Shown: piece after piece, positions 39,480 through 40,545 of the stretch
Numbering within the stretch: position 1 is the stretch's first letter
How the letters are laid out: the number at the start of each line of letters is the position of its first letter
Origin: Eubacteriales bacterium
Lineage (GTDB): Bacteria; Bacillota; Clostridia; Lachnospirales; Lachnospiraceae
Direction of reading: 5' to 3'
DNA length: 40,545 nucleotides
Assembly: GCA_030524175.1 (NCBI GenBank)
Contig: JAUNHC010000045.1
Location: 1 to 40,545 of the forward strand
Notes under the pieces: generated by a model
The model's input: the letters and a program-made list of their open reading frames with translations, nothing else
Told to the model about the DNA's origin: nothing
The model's database searches: none
Program-made: the position numbers and the translations under genes

Positions 39480-40004
39480 TCAGTCAGCCTCCCTTTTACT
39501 GACCTGCCATTTGATAAATACTATGATAAAAATAACTATAAACGTCAAGCCACAGATAAGATTCATGCTGTTGGACATCAGCATACCATTCTCAATCACA
39601 GAAGTTTCAGAAAGCATCCTGAATGCCCCTATAAAATTCAGGACTGCCACAGCAGCGAAGATAACCAACACTTTCCTGGGATTTTCATTCATTGAAAAAT
39701 ATCCCTCATTCCAGATGGTGTAACCTGCATATACCACCACAGAAATACAGATTCCAAGAAACATTCCCACCATATCCTCTGCCCACCTGTTGTCCATGAC
39801 AGCATTGGTAGCCCCATATATCAGATCATATGCCATGAGAGTAAAAAAAGAATACTTGAAACCTGTTGCGCGCACCAGCCTCTGACGTTCATCATACTTG
39901 CATTTCAGTGAGCCATCTGTTCTGGCTTTTTTCATCAATACCGCCACAAGCAGCACCCCAACGATCATCCCGCAGATTATACCAATCAAATATTCCTTAT
40001 TCAT
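39480..40004 (-). CDS. Four-helix membrane protein of unknown function, partner of the XRE regulator
   Basis: A 174-residue protein with membrane segments at about 5-22, 45-65, 80-100, 112-132 and 142-163. The soluble motif KYDERQRLVRATGFKYSFFT after the first helix recurs in small Firmicute membrane proteins encoded with XRE regulators, as I remember it. ATG at 40004 follows AAAGGGGCAGG. I do not assign a function. It is the first gene of the operon and is preceded by a good promoter. Confidence 0.8.
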   Translation of the reverse strand: MNKEYLIGIICGMIVGVLLVAVLMKKARTDGSLKCKYDERQRLVRATGFKYSFFTLMAYDLIYGATNAVMDNRWAEDMVGMFLGICISVVVYAGYTIWNEGYFSMNENPRKVLVIFAAVAVLNFIGAFRMLSETSVIENGMLMSNSMNLICGLTFIVIFIIVFIKWQVSKREAD

Positions 40005-40074
40005 TTTTCCTGCCCCTTTCTTTATTGCTTTACGCATTAACTTTGTATCATTGCTTTATTTATTTGTTAACCAT

Positions 40075-40103
40075 ATTCTATTCCTCCGGAAGCATTTTGT
40101 CAA
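40075..40103 (-). promoter_or_regulatory. Promoter of the membrane protein/XRE operon
   Basis: TTGACA (40098-40103), a 17-nt spacer and TAGAAT (40075-40080) on the minus strand, about 70 nt before the gene. Confidence 0.75.
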
Positions 40104-40194
40104 GTATATTTTACATTTTAAATATTATTATTGTCTTTATGTCTGATATTACATGATTTATGCAGAAATGGTATCTTTATGTTTCATGCAGGAT

Positions 40195-40545
40195 TCATTT
40201 GCCCTGTGCGGCACTGTCATCAATTTTAATCATAACCTGTGTTACATACTGGTCAACATTATCAATAGCAAATTCATTGAGTCCCCATTCATAAGAAAAT
40301 CCCGACAATTTCAGTTTCCTGTTCCTGGCAAAGTCCAATAGTTTCCTATAGAATCCGGGAAGTTTTCCCCAGTCTCCTTTTATATAACCGCAAAGATACC
40401 TCCCTGCAGGTTTCACTATACATTTCTTATCTCTTATTTTTTTATGTACAGGAGTAAAAAAACCATCGTATTCTTCAAAACATCCTTCTTCAATCTACTA
40501 CAATATGTTTATGGTTAATATCCCTTACAGCCAGTAAGGAATTAT
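40195..40545 (-). pseudogene. MerR-family regulator with GyrI-like effector domain, frame disrupted and cut by the window
   Basis: Reading toward 40195, the C-terminal 95 or so residues are a GyrI/BmrR-like ligand-binding domain: EEGCFEEYDGFFTPVHKK, GRYLCGYIKGDWGKLPGFYR, GFSYEWGLNEFAI and DQYVTQVMIKI. In-frame TAG codons stand just before EEGCFEE. The adjacent frame continues the expected domain upstream (LAVRDINHKHIVVD, about 40488-40530) and then meets a TGA. A net +1 or -2 shift near 40488-40497 therefore splits the gene. It could be a real inactivation or a sequencing error. The N-terminal MerR DNA-binding domain would lie beyond the window. Confidence 0.75.

Overview
The window looks like chromosomal DNA of a Gram-positive gut anaerobe of the Lachnospiraceae, most like Blautia and relatives. 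The grounds are the fused PurS-PurL-PurQ type FGAM synthase, the ribosomal protein and RpoA types (L17 with a long insertion, S4 beginning MAVNRVPVL), the MurT/GatD pair, strong AGGAGG ribosome binding sites, and YesM/YesN-type sugar regulation. No database search was possible, so the genus is an inference. Almost all genes lie on the minus strand.

Layout. 1-4200: 3' end of an elongator tRNA-Met, then purL. 4530-8620: a LysR regulator, a nitronate monooxygenase/FabK-like flavoenzyme behind a strong promoter with a palindromic operator, Mrp, a CsoR-type metal sensor and a 75-residue unknown protein. 8816-12190: xpt, a WYL-type regulator with an orphan sugar-binding lipoprotein, and a rubredoxin (too short for a usual ORF cut-off) whose promoter spacer is filled by a perfect palindrome. 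12275-17700: murT-gatD (lipid II amidation), pepP with a membrane-anchored glycerophosphodiesterase, and an orphan LytTR regulator that lacks the canonical phospho-acceptor Asp. 18190-21850: rpmJ-rpsM-rpsK-rpsD-rpoA-rplQ. 22004-24280: hflK-hflC behind a small leader ORF and terminator.

24808-34948 is an alpha-galactoside locus. A membrane histidine kinase, an AraC-type response regulator and a sugar-binding lipoprotein overlap one another in one transcription unit. A terminator follows, then a promoter with a good -10 but poor -35, then a second sugar-binding protein paralogous to the first, two permeases and a GH36 alpha-galactosidase. The likely scheme is a three-component sensor (binding protein, kinase, regulator) switching on uptake and hydrolysis. 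No transporter ATPase is encoded here. From 35782 a PTS IICBA permease follows, then two membrane-protein/XRE-regulator pairs and, at the window edge, a frame-disrupted MerR-family gene.

The most notable signals are intergenic. (1) Two copies of a compact element, about 24340-24690 and 35221-35571, flank the alpha-galactoside locus. Each encodes a 30-residue hydrophobic peptide and, on the other strand, a short RNA ending in the same stem-loop. This is the architecture of a type I toxin-antitoxin system of the holin-like/TxpA kind. A third, degenerate remnant forms the alpha-galactosidase terminator. (2) A modular family of palindromic repeats (A, B, C) is scattered through intergenic regions. 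(3) A two-hairpin element with compensatory base changes and its own extended -10 box sits before both csoR and the kinase gene.
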